Origin: Streptomyces sp. WZ.A104
Lineage (GTDB): Bacteria > Actinomycetota > Actinomycetes > Streptomycetales > Streptomycetaceae
Length of the DNA: 48,237 bases
Reading direction: 5' to 3'
NCBI RefSeq assembly: GCF_002382885.1
Contig: NZ_NWVL01000063.1
Coordinates: forward strand, 1-48,237
Shown: positions 8,692-16,447 of the stretch, piece after piece
Position numbering within the stretch: position 1 is the first letter of the stretch
Layout of the letters: each line of letters begins with the position of its first letter
Notes under the pieces: model-generated
What the model was told of the DNA's origin: nothing
Databases searched by the model: none
The model's input: the letters and a program-made list of their open reading frames with translations, nothing else
Translations under genes and position numbers: made by a program

Positions 8692-8805
8692 AGGGCTGTC
8701 CCGTCATCCCTGGTGGATCAGCGCGCGGCGCCAGATGTGGTGCACCGCACGGCGGAGCGACGTCCGCATACGGCGTGCGCCCGCCAGGGATGACGGGACA
8801 GCCCT
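8692..8805. mobile_element. 114-bp MITE-like element with perfect 22-bp terminal inverted repeats
   Basis: The left end 8692-8713 (beginning AGGGCTGTCCCG) is the exact reverse complement of 8784-8805. The 70-bp interior, read leftward, encodes a short basic peptide ending RRAVHHIWRRALIHQG with its stop codon inside the left repeat. That resembles the last codons of a transposase, so the element is probably a deletion derivative of an insertion sequence. No clear target-site duplication is seen (flanks GTCG and TAAG). Its right end abuts the -10 box of the TetR gene. Confidence 0.75.
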
Positions 8806-8817
8806 TAAGGTGACCCG
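8806..8817 (+). promoter_or_regulatory. Leaderless-type -10 element of the TetR gene
   Basis: TAAGGT at 8806-8811 lies six bases before the ATG, and no Shine-Dalgarno is present. This is the geometry of a leaderless Streptomyces transcript. Any -35 box would have to lie inside the right inverted repeat of the adjacent element. Confidence 0.6.
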
Positions 8818-9444
8818 ATGGCACGAGTCCGGTTGAACGTGGCGGAGCGGCGTGAGGAGCTGTTGCGCGCGGCGGTCGAACAGATCAAGATCCGGGGCGT
8901 CTGCGCCGTGCGCATCGCCGATGTCGCCTCGGTGCTGGGCGTGAGCAACGCGCTCGTTCTCTACCATTTCTCGACCAAGGAGAAGCTGGTCGCCGCCGCC
9001 TTCACGTACGCGGCCGAGGCCGATCTCTCCCACCTCCGCAAGCTGTTGGCCCGCCGGACCACGGCCGTACGGCGGCTGCGGTCGGCCGTGCGGTGGTACG
9101 CGCCGACGGGTCAGGCCAAGGGGTGGCGGCTGTGGATCGAGGGGTGGGCGGCAGCCCTTCGTGACCCCGCCCTCCGCGAGGTCGCGGGCGACCTCGACCA
9201 GAAGTGGAAGACCGAGCTGGCCAAGGTCATCGAGGAGGGCGCGGCCGCCGGTGAGTTCCGGTGCGAGGACCCCCGGTCGGCGGCCTGGCGCCTGACGGCA
9301 CTGCTGGACGGACTGGCCGTGCAGATGACCTCGTACGCGGGTCCGCTCTCGCGGGCCACGATGCTGCGGTGGACCGATGAGGCGCTCGCCCGCGAGCTGG
9401 GCATCGACCCCGCGGCCCTGACCGGCTCCCCCGCCGACGGCTGA
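8818..9444 (+). CDS. TetR-family transcriptional regulator
   Basis: A 208-residue repressor-type regulator. The N-terminal helix-turn-helix occupies about residues 31-52 (VRIADVASVLGVSNALVLYHF), followed by KEKLVAAAF. The C-terminal ligand domain contains the WRLWIEGWAAALRDP helix seen in many Streptomyces TetR proteins of the BetI-like C-terminal type. The ligand and targets are unknown. It is flanked by an MITE on one side and the convergent DUF6745 gene on the other, so no target operon is obvious from context. The start is the leaderless ATG at 8818. Confidence 0.9.
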   Translation: MARVRLNVAERREELLRAAVEQIKIRGVCAVRIADVASVLGVSNALVLYHFSTKEKLVAAAFTYAAEADLSHLRKLLARRTTAVRRLRSAVRWYAPTGQAKGWRLWIEGWAAALRDPALREVAGDLDQKWKTELAKVIEEGAAAGEFRCEDPRSAAWRLTALLDGLAVQMTSYAGPLSRATMLRWTDEALARELGIDPAALTGSPADG

Positions 9445-9455
9445 CCGCCCGGACC

Positions 9456-10457
9456 TCAGGTCTGGCGCACCGGTGCGTACGCCGCTCCCTCCAGGCCGAA
9501 CGTCCAGGCGACGCCGTCCTTGGCGGTCCGGGTCGTCGGCGGAACGCGCAGCCAGTACGTGCGGTGCGTTCCGTCCGGCTCGGGGGTGGAGTTGACCACC
9601 TCGACCATCACGACGTCCTCGTCGCCGTCCAGGGCTATGCGCCAGAGGATGCCCGTCTCGTCGCGGTGGACGGGCTCGGCGCCCGACTCCGTGAGATACC
9701 GGTCGTAGCCGTAGTACTCCAGCATCACGCGGCGCAGTTCCGCGTTCTCCTCGGCCCGTATCCGCTCGGGCGTGAGGGTGGACAGCTCGGCCAGGAACGC
9801 GGCGGGGACCGGCATGCCGCGCCAGGCGTACAGGGCGAAGCCGTCCCCGTAGGCGAGGGCCGGTCCCTCGCCGTGGTCGAGGCGGCCCGCCTCGTCGCGG
9901 TGGAGGACGTCGGGCCGCTCGGCGATCACGACGGCCCGCTCGTACGGCCACCACCAGCCGGCGTTGCGGGCCACCTCCGCGAGGCCCGTCAGCCGGTCGC
10001 CGCGGCCGTCGAACGCGGCGAGCCAGGCGGCGTCGTGCTGGCCGAGCACGGCGTCGAGGAGCACCAGGCGCACGTCACCCTCATCCTCCGGCCGTACGGC
10101 CAGATCGGCGACGACACCAGTCCGTATCCGCTCGGCGAGCGCGGCCGTGGTCTCCCACAGCTGCGCGCCCGTCGCGGACCAGAGCGCCGACCAGCCCGCC
10201 GGGCCGAGCTCGTCGTACATCCGGCGGCGTTCCTCGGCCCACGGCCGGGTGCGGACCTCTTCGCGGACCGAGCGTCCGGCGTCGGTCAGCTTCTCCACGG
10301 TCTCGACGGCGGCCCGGGGCGATGCGGCCCAGACGATCCGGTCCGGCTCGGCCAGGCCCGCGGTGCGATAGGCGCGTCGCACTCCGGCCTCGGCCGCCGC
10401 CCGGTCCGCCCGGCCGGTCGCCGCCGCCACGTTCCGCCAGGAATTCACATGCTGCAT
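9456..10457 (-). CDS. DUF6745-domain protein
   Basis: A 333-residue soluble protein without signal or membrane segments. It resembles the DUF6745 family, whose biochemical function is unknown. The N-terminal half is alpha-helical and Ala/Arg-rich. The C-terminal half holds a conserved-looking core (GDGFALYAWRGMPVPAAFL, then LRRVMLEYYGYDRYL and a beta-rich WRIALDGDEDVVMVEVVNSTPE segment). It lies 90 bp downstream of the small unknown protein on the same strand, and both are divergent from the STM4015-STM4011 operon. I infer a shared control region and perhaps a shared process. No catalytic residues can be assigned. Confidence 0.75.
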   Translation of the reverse strand: MQHVNSWRNVAAATGRADRAAAEAGVRRAYRTAGLAEPDRIVWAASPRAAVETVEKLTDAGRSVREEVRTRPWAEERRRMYDELGPAGWSALWSATGAQLWETTAALAERIRTGVVADLAVRPEDEGDVRLVLLDAVLGQHDAAWLAAFDGRGDRLTGLAEVARNAGWWWPYERAVVIAERPDVLHRDEAGRLDHGEGPALAYGDGFALYAWRGMPVPAAFLAELSTLTPERIRAEENAELRRVMLEYYGYDRYLTESGAEPVHRDETGILWRIALDGDEDVVMVEVVNSTPEPDGTHRTYWLRVPPTTRTAKDGVAWTFGLEGAAYAPVRQT

Positions 10458-10547
10458 CGGTTGTCCCCGTCCCCTGCTGTCACTCGTTCGTGCTTGTTCG
10501 CGCTGGCTTGTGTCGCTCTGGATGTCCGTGCTCGCCGCACGGTGCGG

Positions 10548-10874
10548 TCAGTCCGCCACGATGCGGACCGCCCCCGGCGCGTACTCCCGCTGCCGCACGA
10601 CGCGGAACCAGCCCTGCGGAAGCGCGATCGTGGCGTGCTCCTCGTGGACGACTCGTCCGCCCTCGGGGAGATGCAGCAGCATCGGGCCGAACGGGCCCGC
10701 CTCCCGGATCAGCCGTCCGGGCCCCTGCACGGCGTGCGCGTGGCCGGTGACTTCGCCCAGCGCGAGCACCAACCGCCCCCGCCCGTCGCGCAGTTCGCCA
10801 GGAGCCTCCAGGAACGGAGCGGGCACAGCCGACTCCTCCAGCGCCATGATCAGTACATCGCCCTGCCGGTACAC
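10548..10874 (-). CDS. Small conserved-looking protein, unknown function
   Basis: 108 residues from the GTG at 10874, chosen because GGGGAG stands about eight bases upstream. It begins YRQGDVLIMALEES and continues with RLVLALGEVTGHAHAV and HATIALPQGWFRVVRQREY. It looks like a compact, all-beta single domain with a GHAH pair that could bind metal. I do not recognise a characterised family. It is the first gene of the leftward unit that also contains the DUF6745 gene, behind a damage-type promoter motif. Confidence 0.7.
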   Translation of the reverse strand: MYRQGDVLIMALEESAVPAPFLEAPGELRDGRGRLVLALGEVTGHAHAVQGPGRLIREAGPFGPMLLHLPEGGRVVHEEHATIALPQGWFRVVRQREYAPGAVRIVAD

Positions 10875-10923
10875 AGACGTCTCCCCTCGGTCGCGGCACA
10901 CGCTGTGCCGACCACGGGAAAAA

Positions 10924-10946
10924 CGCTACGGGCAGGGTCTGACAAC
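10924..10946 (-). promoter_or_regulatory. PafBC/RecA-independent damage-type promoter motif (leftward)
   Basis: Read leftward: TTGTCAGAC, eight bases, TAGCGT. The known mycobacterial/actinobacterial consensus is tTGTCRgtg-N8-TAnnnT. The core TTGTCA, the 8-bp spacing and the TAnnnT box match; the weakly conserved gtg does not. It lies about 50 bp upstream of the small-protein start. Confidence 0.55.
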
Positions 10947-11029
10947 GGGCCGTCGCACGGGGTTCGCAGGGGTACGGCCCGGGCCCGGAACAGGACCGGC
11001 CCCGGCTCGGACCGATCCCGGTCGCGGCG

Positions 11030-11052
11030 TTGTCAGTGCGGCTTGATAGACC
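11030..11052 (+). promoter_or_regulatory. PafBC/RecA-independent damage-type promoter motif (rightward)
   Basis: TTGTCAGTG, eight bases, TAGACC: a full match to the TTGTCRGTG part of the consensus with correct spacing. Only the last base of the -10 box deviates from TAnnnT. It lies 41 bp upstream of the ATG of the first STM4015 gene. Confidence 0.6.
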
Positions 11053-11093
11053 TTGCGGACATCAGCAGTCCCCACGATCAGGAGCTCAGGGCC

Positions 11094-12056
11094 ATGTACG
11101 GTGCGCAGCATCTGCACGAGTTCGGCGGCCTTCCGGCCGTCGACTTCCAGCACACGACCGACGGGGCCGCCCAGCCCGCCGCCGACACCGTGGCCTGGCG
11201 TGTCTCCGTCGATCCGTACGGGGAGGACGAGGGCCGGGACCGGCCCTGGGAGGACGAGTTCAACGACTTCCTGGACACGGTCGACCCGGCCGGGGTCCGG
11301 GCCCTGATCATCGGCCAGTGGGGCGAGGCGTACGAGGAGGACTCCTCCGTCCCGATCGGTCTGGTGCTCGCCGCCGCCGACCGGCTGACCTCGCTGGAGG
11401 CGGTGTTCGTCGGGGATCTGGAGGCGGAGCAGGCCGAGATCACCTGGATCGAACAGTCCGATGTCACGGCCCTGTTGGCCGCCTTTCCGGCGCTGGCGGA
11501 GTTCGGGGTGCGCGGCGGCACCGATCTGGTGTTCCCGCCGACCCGGCACGAGCGGCTGCGGTCCCTGACCATCCAGGCGGGCGGCCTCCCCGTCCAGGTG
11601 GTGCGCGGAGTGCTGGACAGCGAACTGCCGGCGCTGGAGCGGCTGGACCTCTGGCTCGGGGTGTCCGCCTACGGCGGCGACACCGAGGTGGCGGACCTGG
11701 CTCCGCTGCTCTCCGGCACCCGTTTTCCCCGGCTGAGCCACCTGGGCCTGCGCAACAGCGAGGTGCAGAACGAGATCGCGGCGGCGGTCGCTTCGGCGCC
11801 GGTCGTCGCCCGGCTCACGACGCTCGACCTGTCGAACGGGACGCTGGGCGACGAGGGCGCGGCCGCGCTCCTCGAAGGGCAGCCGCTCACCCACCTGGAC
11901 GTGCTCGACCTCCACCATCACTTCCTCACCGAGGCCATGGAGGAACGGGTACGTACGGCCCTGGAGCCGCACGGGGTGCGCGTCGACCTGTCCGAGCGGA
12001 ACAAGCCGTGGGACGACCGGGGCGCCGAGGGCCGCTACACCGCCGTGTCGGAGTGA
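11094..12056 (+). CDS. STM4015-family leucine-rich-repeat-like protein, copy 1
   Basis: A 320-residue soluble protein that resembles the STM4015 family. The N-terminal ~90 residues form a mixed domain (TVAWRVSVDPYGEDEG, FNDFLDTVDPAGVRALIIGQWG). The rest is built of irregular leucine-rich repeats (LRSLTIQAGG, LPALERLDLWLG, FPRLSHLGLRNSE, LTTLDLSNGTLGDEGAAALL, LDVLDLHHHFLTEAMEERV), which suggests a protein-binding solenoid. The C-terminus is an acidic linker ending RYTAVSE. It is first in the operon and ends seven bases before copy 2. The ATG at 11094 has AGGAG nine bases upstream. Its role is unknown; I infer a scaffold for, or a substrate of, the downstream enzymes. Confidence 0.85.
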   Translation: MYGAQHLHEFGGLPAVDFQHTTDGAAQPAADTVAWRVSVDPYGEDEGRDRPWEDEFNDFLDTVDPAGVRALIIGQWGEAYEEDSSVPIGLVLAAADRLTSLEAVFVGDLEAEQAEITWIEQSDVTALLAAFPALAEFGVRGGTDLVFPPTRHERLRSLTIQAGGLPVQVVRGVLDSELPALERLDLWLGVSAYGGDTEVADLAPLLSGTRFPRLSHLGLRNSEVQNEIAAAVASAPVVARLTTLDLSNGTLGDEGAAALLEGQPLTHLDVLDLHHHFLTEAMEERVRTALEPHGVRVDLSERNKPWDDRGAEGRYTAVSE

Positions 12057-12062
12057 GGGGCC

Positions 12063-13010
12063 ATGGACTACATCGGTATCCGGCATCCTGACCACTTCCA
12101 CGGCCTGCCGGTCCATACGGCGGCGGTGTCCGTGCCCCTGCCCGCCGCCGACGCGGTGGCCTGGCGGCTGCAGTGCGACTACGGCGAGGAGACGGACTTC
12201 GCCGCCCTGTGGCAGCAGTTCCTGGACACCGTGGACACAGCGCGGGTCCGGGCGCTCCTCATCGGCCCCTGGTGGCGTGAGGGGTACACACCGTTCGCCC
12301 CCGTGAGGGATCTGCTCGTCGCCCACGCGGACCGTTTCCCGGCTCTGCGCGGGCTCTTCCTCGCCGATGTGGTGGGCGAGGAGTGCGAGGTGTCGTGGCT
12401 GCCCATGTGCGACATCACACCGGTGCTCGAAGCGCTGCCGCTGCTGGAGGAGTTCACGGTGCGCGGCTGCGGCGCGGAGGATCTCCGGCTCCGCCCTCTG
12501 CGCCATACGGCCCTGAAGTCGCTGCGCTTCGAGTCCGGCGGGCTGCCCGGCGAGCTGGTGCGGGCGGTCGCCGCGAGCGAACTGCCCGCGCTGGAGCGGC
12601 TGGACCTGTGGTTCGGCAGCTCGTGGTACGGCGGCGATGCCACCGTCCAGGACGTCGCACCGGTCCTGTCGGGCAGCGCGTTCCCCCGGCTGCGCCACCT
12701 GGGGTTGCAGAACAGCGAGACCCAGGACGAGATCGCCGCCGCCGTGGCGTCCGCACCCGTCGTCGCCCAGCTGGAGACCCTCGCCCTGTCCATGGGCACC
12801 CTCAGCGACACGGGCGGCGAGGCCCTGCTGAACGGGCAGCCGCTGAGCCACCTGTCCACGCTCGACCTGCGCCACCACTACCTCACCGAACCGGTGCTGG
12901 ACCGCATCAGGACCGCCTGCGCCCCAGCCCTGGTGGAGGGCGGCGAGGCCGAGGAGGACTACGGGGACCCGGACGACGAACCGGAGCGCTATGTCGCCGT
13001 CAGCGAGTAG
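12063..13010 (+). CDS. STM4015-family leucine-rich-repeat-like protein, copy 2
   Basis: A 315-residue tandem paralogue of the preceding gene, with the same order of segments: VAWRLQCDYGEE, FLDTVDTARVRALLIGPW, LPALERLDLWFG, FPRLRHLGLQNSETQDEIAAAVASAPVV, GQPLSHLSTLDLRHHYLTE. The N-terminus begins MDYIGIRHPDHFHGLPVH. The acidic linker near the end differs in length and sequence from copy 1, yet both end in RY(T/V)AVSE. Its last 20 bases overlap the start of the ATP-grasp gene, so translation is probably coupled. The duplication is old enough for clear divergence. Confidence 0.85.
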   Translation: MDYIGIRHPDHFHGLPVHTAAVSVPLPAADAVAWRLQCDYGEETDFAALWQQFLDTVDTARVRALLIGPWWREGYTPFAPVRDLLVAHADRFPALRGLFLADVVGEECEVSWLPMCDITPVLEALPLLEEFTVRGCGAEDLRLRPLRHTALKSLRFESGGLPGELVRAVAASELPALERLDLWFGSSWYGGDATVQDVAPVLSGSAFPRLRHLGLQNSETQDEIAAAVASAPVVAQLETLALSMGTLSDTGGEALLNGQPLSHLSTLDLRHHYLTEPVLDRIRTACAPALVEGGEAEEDYGDPDDEPERYVAVSE

Positions 13011-14148
13011 CCCCGGGAGCACGGAGGCGCCGCGCTTCGCCGTCGTGGGCAATCCGGACAACCGCCGGGTCACCTTCTTCCGGGAGGCCGTCCGGGCCGC
13101 CGGGCTGCGCCCGGCCCGGGTCGTGCCCTGGCTCCGGGTGCTGCGCGGGGAGGCGGTGTTCCGCCCGGGCGAGAGCGTTCGCATCGATTCGCCGGGCGAG
13201 AACGCCGAGGTGGAGCGGCTGCTGCGCGGGGTGGACGACCCGACCCGGGTGGAGGGGTCGGGCCGGTGGTACGCCGCCTTCACCTCGGCGGTCGACGCGG
13301 TGGCGCGCGCGGCGCCGGCTGCGGGTGCCGAGGTGCTCGGCTCCCCGGCCGACATCGCGGTGCTCTTCGACAAGCGGCTGTGCCACGGTGTGCTGGACGG
13401 CGCGGGGGTCCCCGTGCCCGCGTCGCCGACGTCCGGTCCGGGCGCGCCCGCCGTGCACGGATGGCCCGACGTACGGGAGTTGATGCGCGGGCACCGGATG
13501 CCCCGGGTGTTCGTGAAGCTCGCGCACGGTTCCTCCGCCTCGGGGGTGCTGGCCGTGGAGTCGGCGGGCCCCGGCCGGGTCCGGGCGAGCACCTCGGTGG
13601 AACGGGACGCCGAGGGGCGGCTGTTCAACTCGCTGCGGGTCCGCCGGTACACCACGGAGCGGGAGGTGGGCCGCATCGTGGACGCGCTGGCCCCGGACGG
13701 GCTGCACATCGAGCGCTGGGTACCGAAGGCGTCCCAGCGGGGGCGGGCCGCGGATCTGCGGATCGTGGTGATCGGCGGCCGGGCGACGCACGCCGTGGTG
13801 CGGACGAGCACGGGCCCCATGACCAATCTGCATCTCGGCGGCGTGCGCGGTGATCTCGACGAGGTCCGGGCGGCCGTGTCGGCGGCGGGCGGCTCCTGGC
13901 GCGAGGCGCTGTCGATGTGCGAGCGGGCGGCGGCCTGCTTCCCCGGCACGCCGTGCGTGGGGGTCGATCTGCTGCCCACGGCCGGCTGGCGGCGCTTCGC
14001 CGTCGGCGAGGTCAACGCCTTCGGCGATCTGCTGCCGGGACTGACCGGTCTGCCGGGCAGCGGGGCCGAGGGCCTGGACACCTATGCGGCGCAGGTCGCC
14101 GCCGTACTGGACCGAGCGAGGAACCACCGTGCTGTCACCGCTTCCTGA
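12991..14148 (+). CDS. STM4014-family ATP-grasp-like protein
   Basis: 385 residues. An N-terminal pre-ATP-grasp domain (FAVVGNPDNRRVTFFREAVRAAGL) is followed by an ATP-grasp core. Visible elements are FDKRLCHGVLDGAGVPVPAS at about 126-145, the nucleotide-binding lysine in PRVFVKLAHGSSASGV (Lys176), HIERWVPKA, and the metal-site region AVGEVNAFGDLLPGL near the end. ATP-grasp enzymes form amide or ester bonds through acyl phosphates, so ligation to a peptide or small acid is likely, but the substrates are unknown. It overlaps copy 2 of STM4015 by 20 bp. The start at ATG 12991 lies within that overlap. Confidence 0.85.
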   Translation: MSPSASSPGSTEAPRFAVVGNPDNRRVTFFREAVRAAGLRPARVVPWLRVLRGEAVFRPGESVRIDSPGENAEVERLLRGVDDPTRVEGSGRWYAAFTSAVDAVARAAPAAGAEVLGSPADIAVLFDKRLCHGVLDGAGVPVPASPTSGPGAPAVHGWPDVRELMRGHRMPRVFVKLAHGSSASGVLAVESAGPGRVRASTSVERDAEGRLFNSLRVRRYTTEREVGRIVDALAPDGLHIERWVPKASQRGRAADLRIVVIGGRATHAVVRTSTGPMTNLHLGGVRGDLDEVRAAVSAAGGSWREALSMCERAAACFPGTPCVGVDLLPTAGWRRFAVGEVNAFGDLLPGLTGLPGSGAEGLDTYAAQVAAVLDRARNHRAVTAS

Positions 14149-15058
14149 CCCCGCCGCGACCCCTGAAACCGGCCGGCCCGATATGAGCGAGGTCGTCGGC
14201 AGTCACGACCTGCTGCTGGTCACCCTGGACACCCTGCGCCACGATGTCGCCGTCGAGCTGGCGGCCGCCGGGCGCATCCCCCACCTGGCCCGGTATCTGC
14301 CCGGCGGCCGGTGGGAGGAACGGCATGCTCCGGGGAGCTTCACCTACGCCTCGCACCAGGCGATGTTCGCCGGGTTCCTGCCGACGCCCGCCTCCCCGGG
14401 GCCGCATCCGCGGCTGTTCGCGGCGCGGTTCGCGGGCAGTGAGACGACGGCGGACGGCACGTTCGTCTTCGACACCCCGGACCTGGTGTCGGGGCTGGCC
14501 GCCGAGGGCTATCGCACGGTGTGCATCGGCGGGGTCGGCTTCTTCAACCGCCAGGGGCCGCTCGGTTCGGTGCTGCCCGGGATGTTCCAGGAGAGCCACT
14601 GGGAGTCCGGCTTCGGCGTCGCCTCACCCACCTCGTTCGAGGAACAGGTGACCCGGGCGGAGGAGGTCGTCGCGGCGCTCCCCCGGGAGCAGCGGCTGTT
14701 CCTCTTCGTCAACGTGTCGGCACTGCATCAGCCGAACTGGTTCCATCTGCCCGGCGCGACCCGTGAGGCGGGCGACTCGCGCGCCACGCACGCGGCCGCC
14801 CTGGAGTACGTCGACCGGCACATCGGCCGACTCTTCGCCGCGGCGAGCAGCCGCCGCCGGTGTTTCGCCATCGTCTGTTCCGACCACGGCACCGCCTACG
14901 GCGACGACGGCTACACCGGTCACCGGCTCGGCCACCCGGCCGTCTGGACCGTCCCGTACGCCCACTTCTTCCTCGACCCGCCCGCATCTCCCACACCACC
15001 CGCATCAGCAGCACCGCTCGAACCGCCCGCACCGCTCGACCCCGGGACCGCCCGATGA
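14129..15058 (+). CDS. STM4013-family hydrolase, alkaline phosphatase/sulfatase superfamily
   Basis: 309 residues. The start is the GTG at 14129, with GAGGA six bases upstream; an ATG at 14183 (MSEVVGSHD) is the alternative. LLLVTLDTLRHDVA carries the usual metal-site Asp34 and the Thr35 that acts as nucleophile in related phosphodiesterases. CSDHGTAYGDDGYTGHRLGH near residue 250 supplies the second Asp-His pair. There is no CxPxR sulfatase motif. It therefore probably cleaves or transfers a phosphate or phosphonate ester. The tail after FFLDPP is a low-complexity Pro/Ala repeat. It overlaps the ATP-grasp gene by 20 bp and the next gene by 4 bp (ATGA). Confidence 0.85.
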   Translation: MLSPLPDPAATPETGRPDMSEVVGSHDLLLVTLDTLRHDVAVELAAAGRIPHLARYLPGGRWEERHAPGSFTYASHQAMFAGFLPTPASPGPHPRLFAARFAGSETTADGTFVFDTPDLVSGLAAEGYRTVCIGGVGFFNRQGPLGSVLPGMFQESHWESGFGVASPTSFEEQVTRAEEVVAALPREQRLFLFVNVSALHQPNWFHLPGATREAGDSRATHAAALEYVDRHIGRLFAAASSRRRCFAIVCSDHGTAYGDDGYTGHRLGHPAVWTVPYAHFFLDPPASPTPPASAAPLEPPAPLDPGTAR

Positions 15059-16440
15059 CGATCACCACCAGCACCCCCGCGCCACCCGCCGTCCGGCCGT
15101 ACGAGAGTTACGTCTACGCCTATCCGCACAAGACGGCCTACCGCCCGCTGGCGGACCGGCCCGCGCTGCGCGATCTCTGGGCGGCGGAGCCGAAGGACGC
15201 CCTGTCCCTCTATCTCCACATACCCTTCTGCGAGGTCCGCTGCGGCTTCTGCAACCTCTTCACCCGGATCGGCGCGCCCGAGGAACTGACGACGCGCTAT
15301 CTCGACGCCCTGGACCGGCAGGCGGCGGCCGTTCGGGAAGCGCTGGGCGACGAGGGTCCTGTGCGGTTCGCGGCGGCGGCCTTCGGCGGCGGGACGCCGA
15401 CCTTCCTCACCGCCGGTGAGCTGGAGCGGCTCTGCGACACAGCGGAGAAGCGGATGGGCGCCGAACTGCGCTCGGTGCCGCTGTCGGTGGAGACCTCCCC
15501 GTCCACCGCGACGGCCGACCGGCTGGCCGTGCTGGCCGACCGGGGTGCGACCCGGGTCAGCATCGGCGTACAGAGCTTCGTGGACGCCGAGGCGCGGGCC
15601 GCCGTCCGTCCGCAGCGCCGGGCCGATGTGGAGGCGGCGCTCGGCCGGATCCGCGAGGCGGCGATCCCGGTGCTGAACATCGACCTGATCTACGGCATCG
15701 ACGGGCAGACCGAGCGCAGCTGGCTCGCCTCGCTGGACGCGGCGCTGGCCTGGCGGCCCGAGGAGCTGTATCTCTATCCGTTGTACGTCCGCCCGCTCAC
15801 CGGCCTCCACCGCCTGGGTACGGCGGTCGGTCCGGACTCGGAGGCGCTGGAGCAGACCGCCTGGGACGAACAGCGGCTGCGGCTGTACGCGGTCGGCCGG
15901 GACCATCTGCTGGCGCACGGCTACGAGCAGGTGTCGATGCGGATGTTCCGGCGCGCCGACGCCCCCCGCGAGGCGCAGGACGGGCCGGAGGACTACGCCT
16001 GCCAGACCGACGGCATGATCGGCCTGGGCTGCGGAGCCCGTTCCTACACGGCGGGACTGCACTACTCCTTCGACTACGCGGTGGACATGCGGGAGATCCG
16101 GTCGATCATCGACCGCTTCACCGCCACCGATGACTTCTCGCGCGCCGAGGTCGGCCGGTTCGTGGACGCCGACGAGGCGCGCCGGAGGCATCTGCTCCAG
16201 TCGCTGCTCCAGGCGGCGGGGCTGCCGGTCGCCGACTACCGCGCGCGGTTCGGCACGGACCCGGGGGCGGACTTCCCGGCCGAGCTGGCCAAGTTCGCGG
16301 CCCGGGGCTGGCTGGACCGGGCGGCGCCGGACGGGCTGCTGCGGCTGTCCCCGCTGGGCCTGGCCCACTCCGACGCGTTGGGACCCGCCCTGTTCTCCCC
16401 CGGAGTGCGGGCCGCGATGGCCGCGTACGAGCGGAAGTGA
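15055..16440 (+). CDS. STM4012-family radical SAM protein (HemN/HemW-like)
   Basis: 461 residues. The iron-sulfur motif CxxxCxxC is Cys59-x3-Cys63-x2-Cys66 in HIPFCEVRCGFCNLF. GGGTPTFLTAGELERL, ETSPST, RVSIGVQSF and NIDLIYGIDGQT follow as in HemN-type enzymes. The C-terminal HemN-like domain has GLGCGARSY and a winged-helix-like end. HemN relatives include methyltransferases, cyclases and heme chaperones, so the reaction here is open. It is not a housekeeping hemN by context. It starts in an ATGA overlap with the hydrolase gene and ends seven bases before the second radical SAM gene. Confidence 0.9.
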   Translation: MTITTSTPAPPAVRPYESYVYAYPHKTAYRPLADRPALRDLWAAEPKDALSLYLHIPFCEVRCGFCNLFTRIGAPEELTTRYLDALDRQAAAVREALGDEGPVRFAAAAFGGGTPTFLTAGELERLCDTAEKRMGAELRSVPLSVETSPSTATADRLAVLADRGATRVSIGVQSFVDAEARAAVRPQRRADVEAALGRIREAAIPVLNIDLIYGIDGQTERSWLASLDAALAWRPEELYLYPLYVRPLTGLHRLGTAVGPDSEALEQTAWDEQRLRLYAVGRDHLLAHGYEQVSMRMFRRADAPREAQDGPEDYACQTDGMIGLGCGARSYTAGLHYSFDYAVDMREIRSIIDRFTATDDFSRAEVGRFVDADEARRRHLLQSLLQAAGLPVADYRARFGTDPGADFPAELAKFAARGWLDRAAPDGLLRLSPLGLAHSDALGPALFSPGVRAAMAAYERK

Positions 16441-16447
16441 CCGGGAC

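Noticed and set aside
9449..9466. Short hairpin between the convergent TetR and DUF6745 genes
   Set aside because: Only 7 bp with one wobble pair and overlapping the DUF6745 stop codon; too weak to call a terminator.
10926..14081. Long leftward open frame across the STM4015/STM4014 genes
   Set aside because: Low-complexity Ser/Arg/Pro translation without domains; shadow of well-supported genes on the + strand.
14970..15050. CCGCTCGA-like tandem repeats
   Set aside because: They encode the Pro/Ala-rich tail of the STM4013-family hydrolase; simple low-complexity coding sequence.
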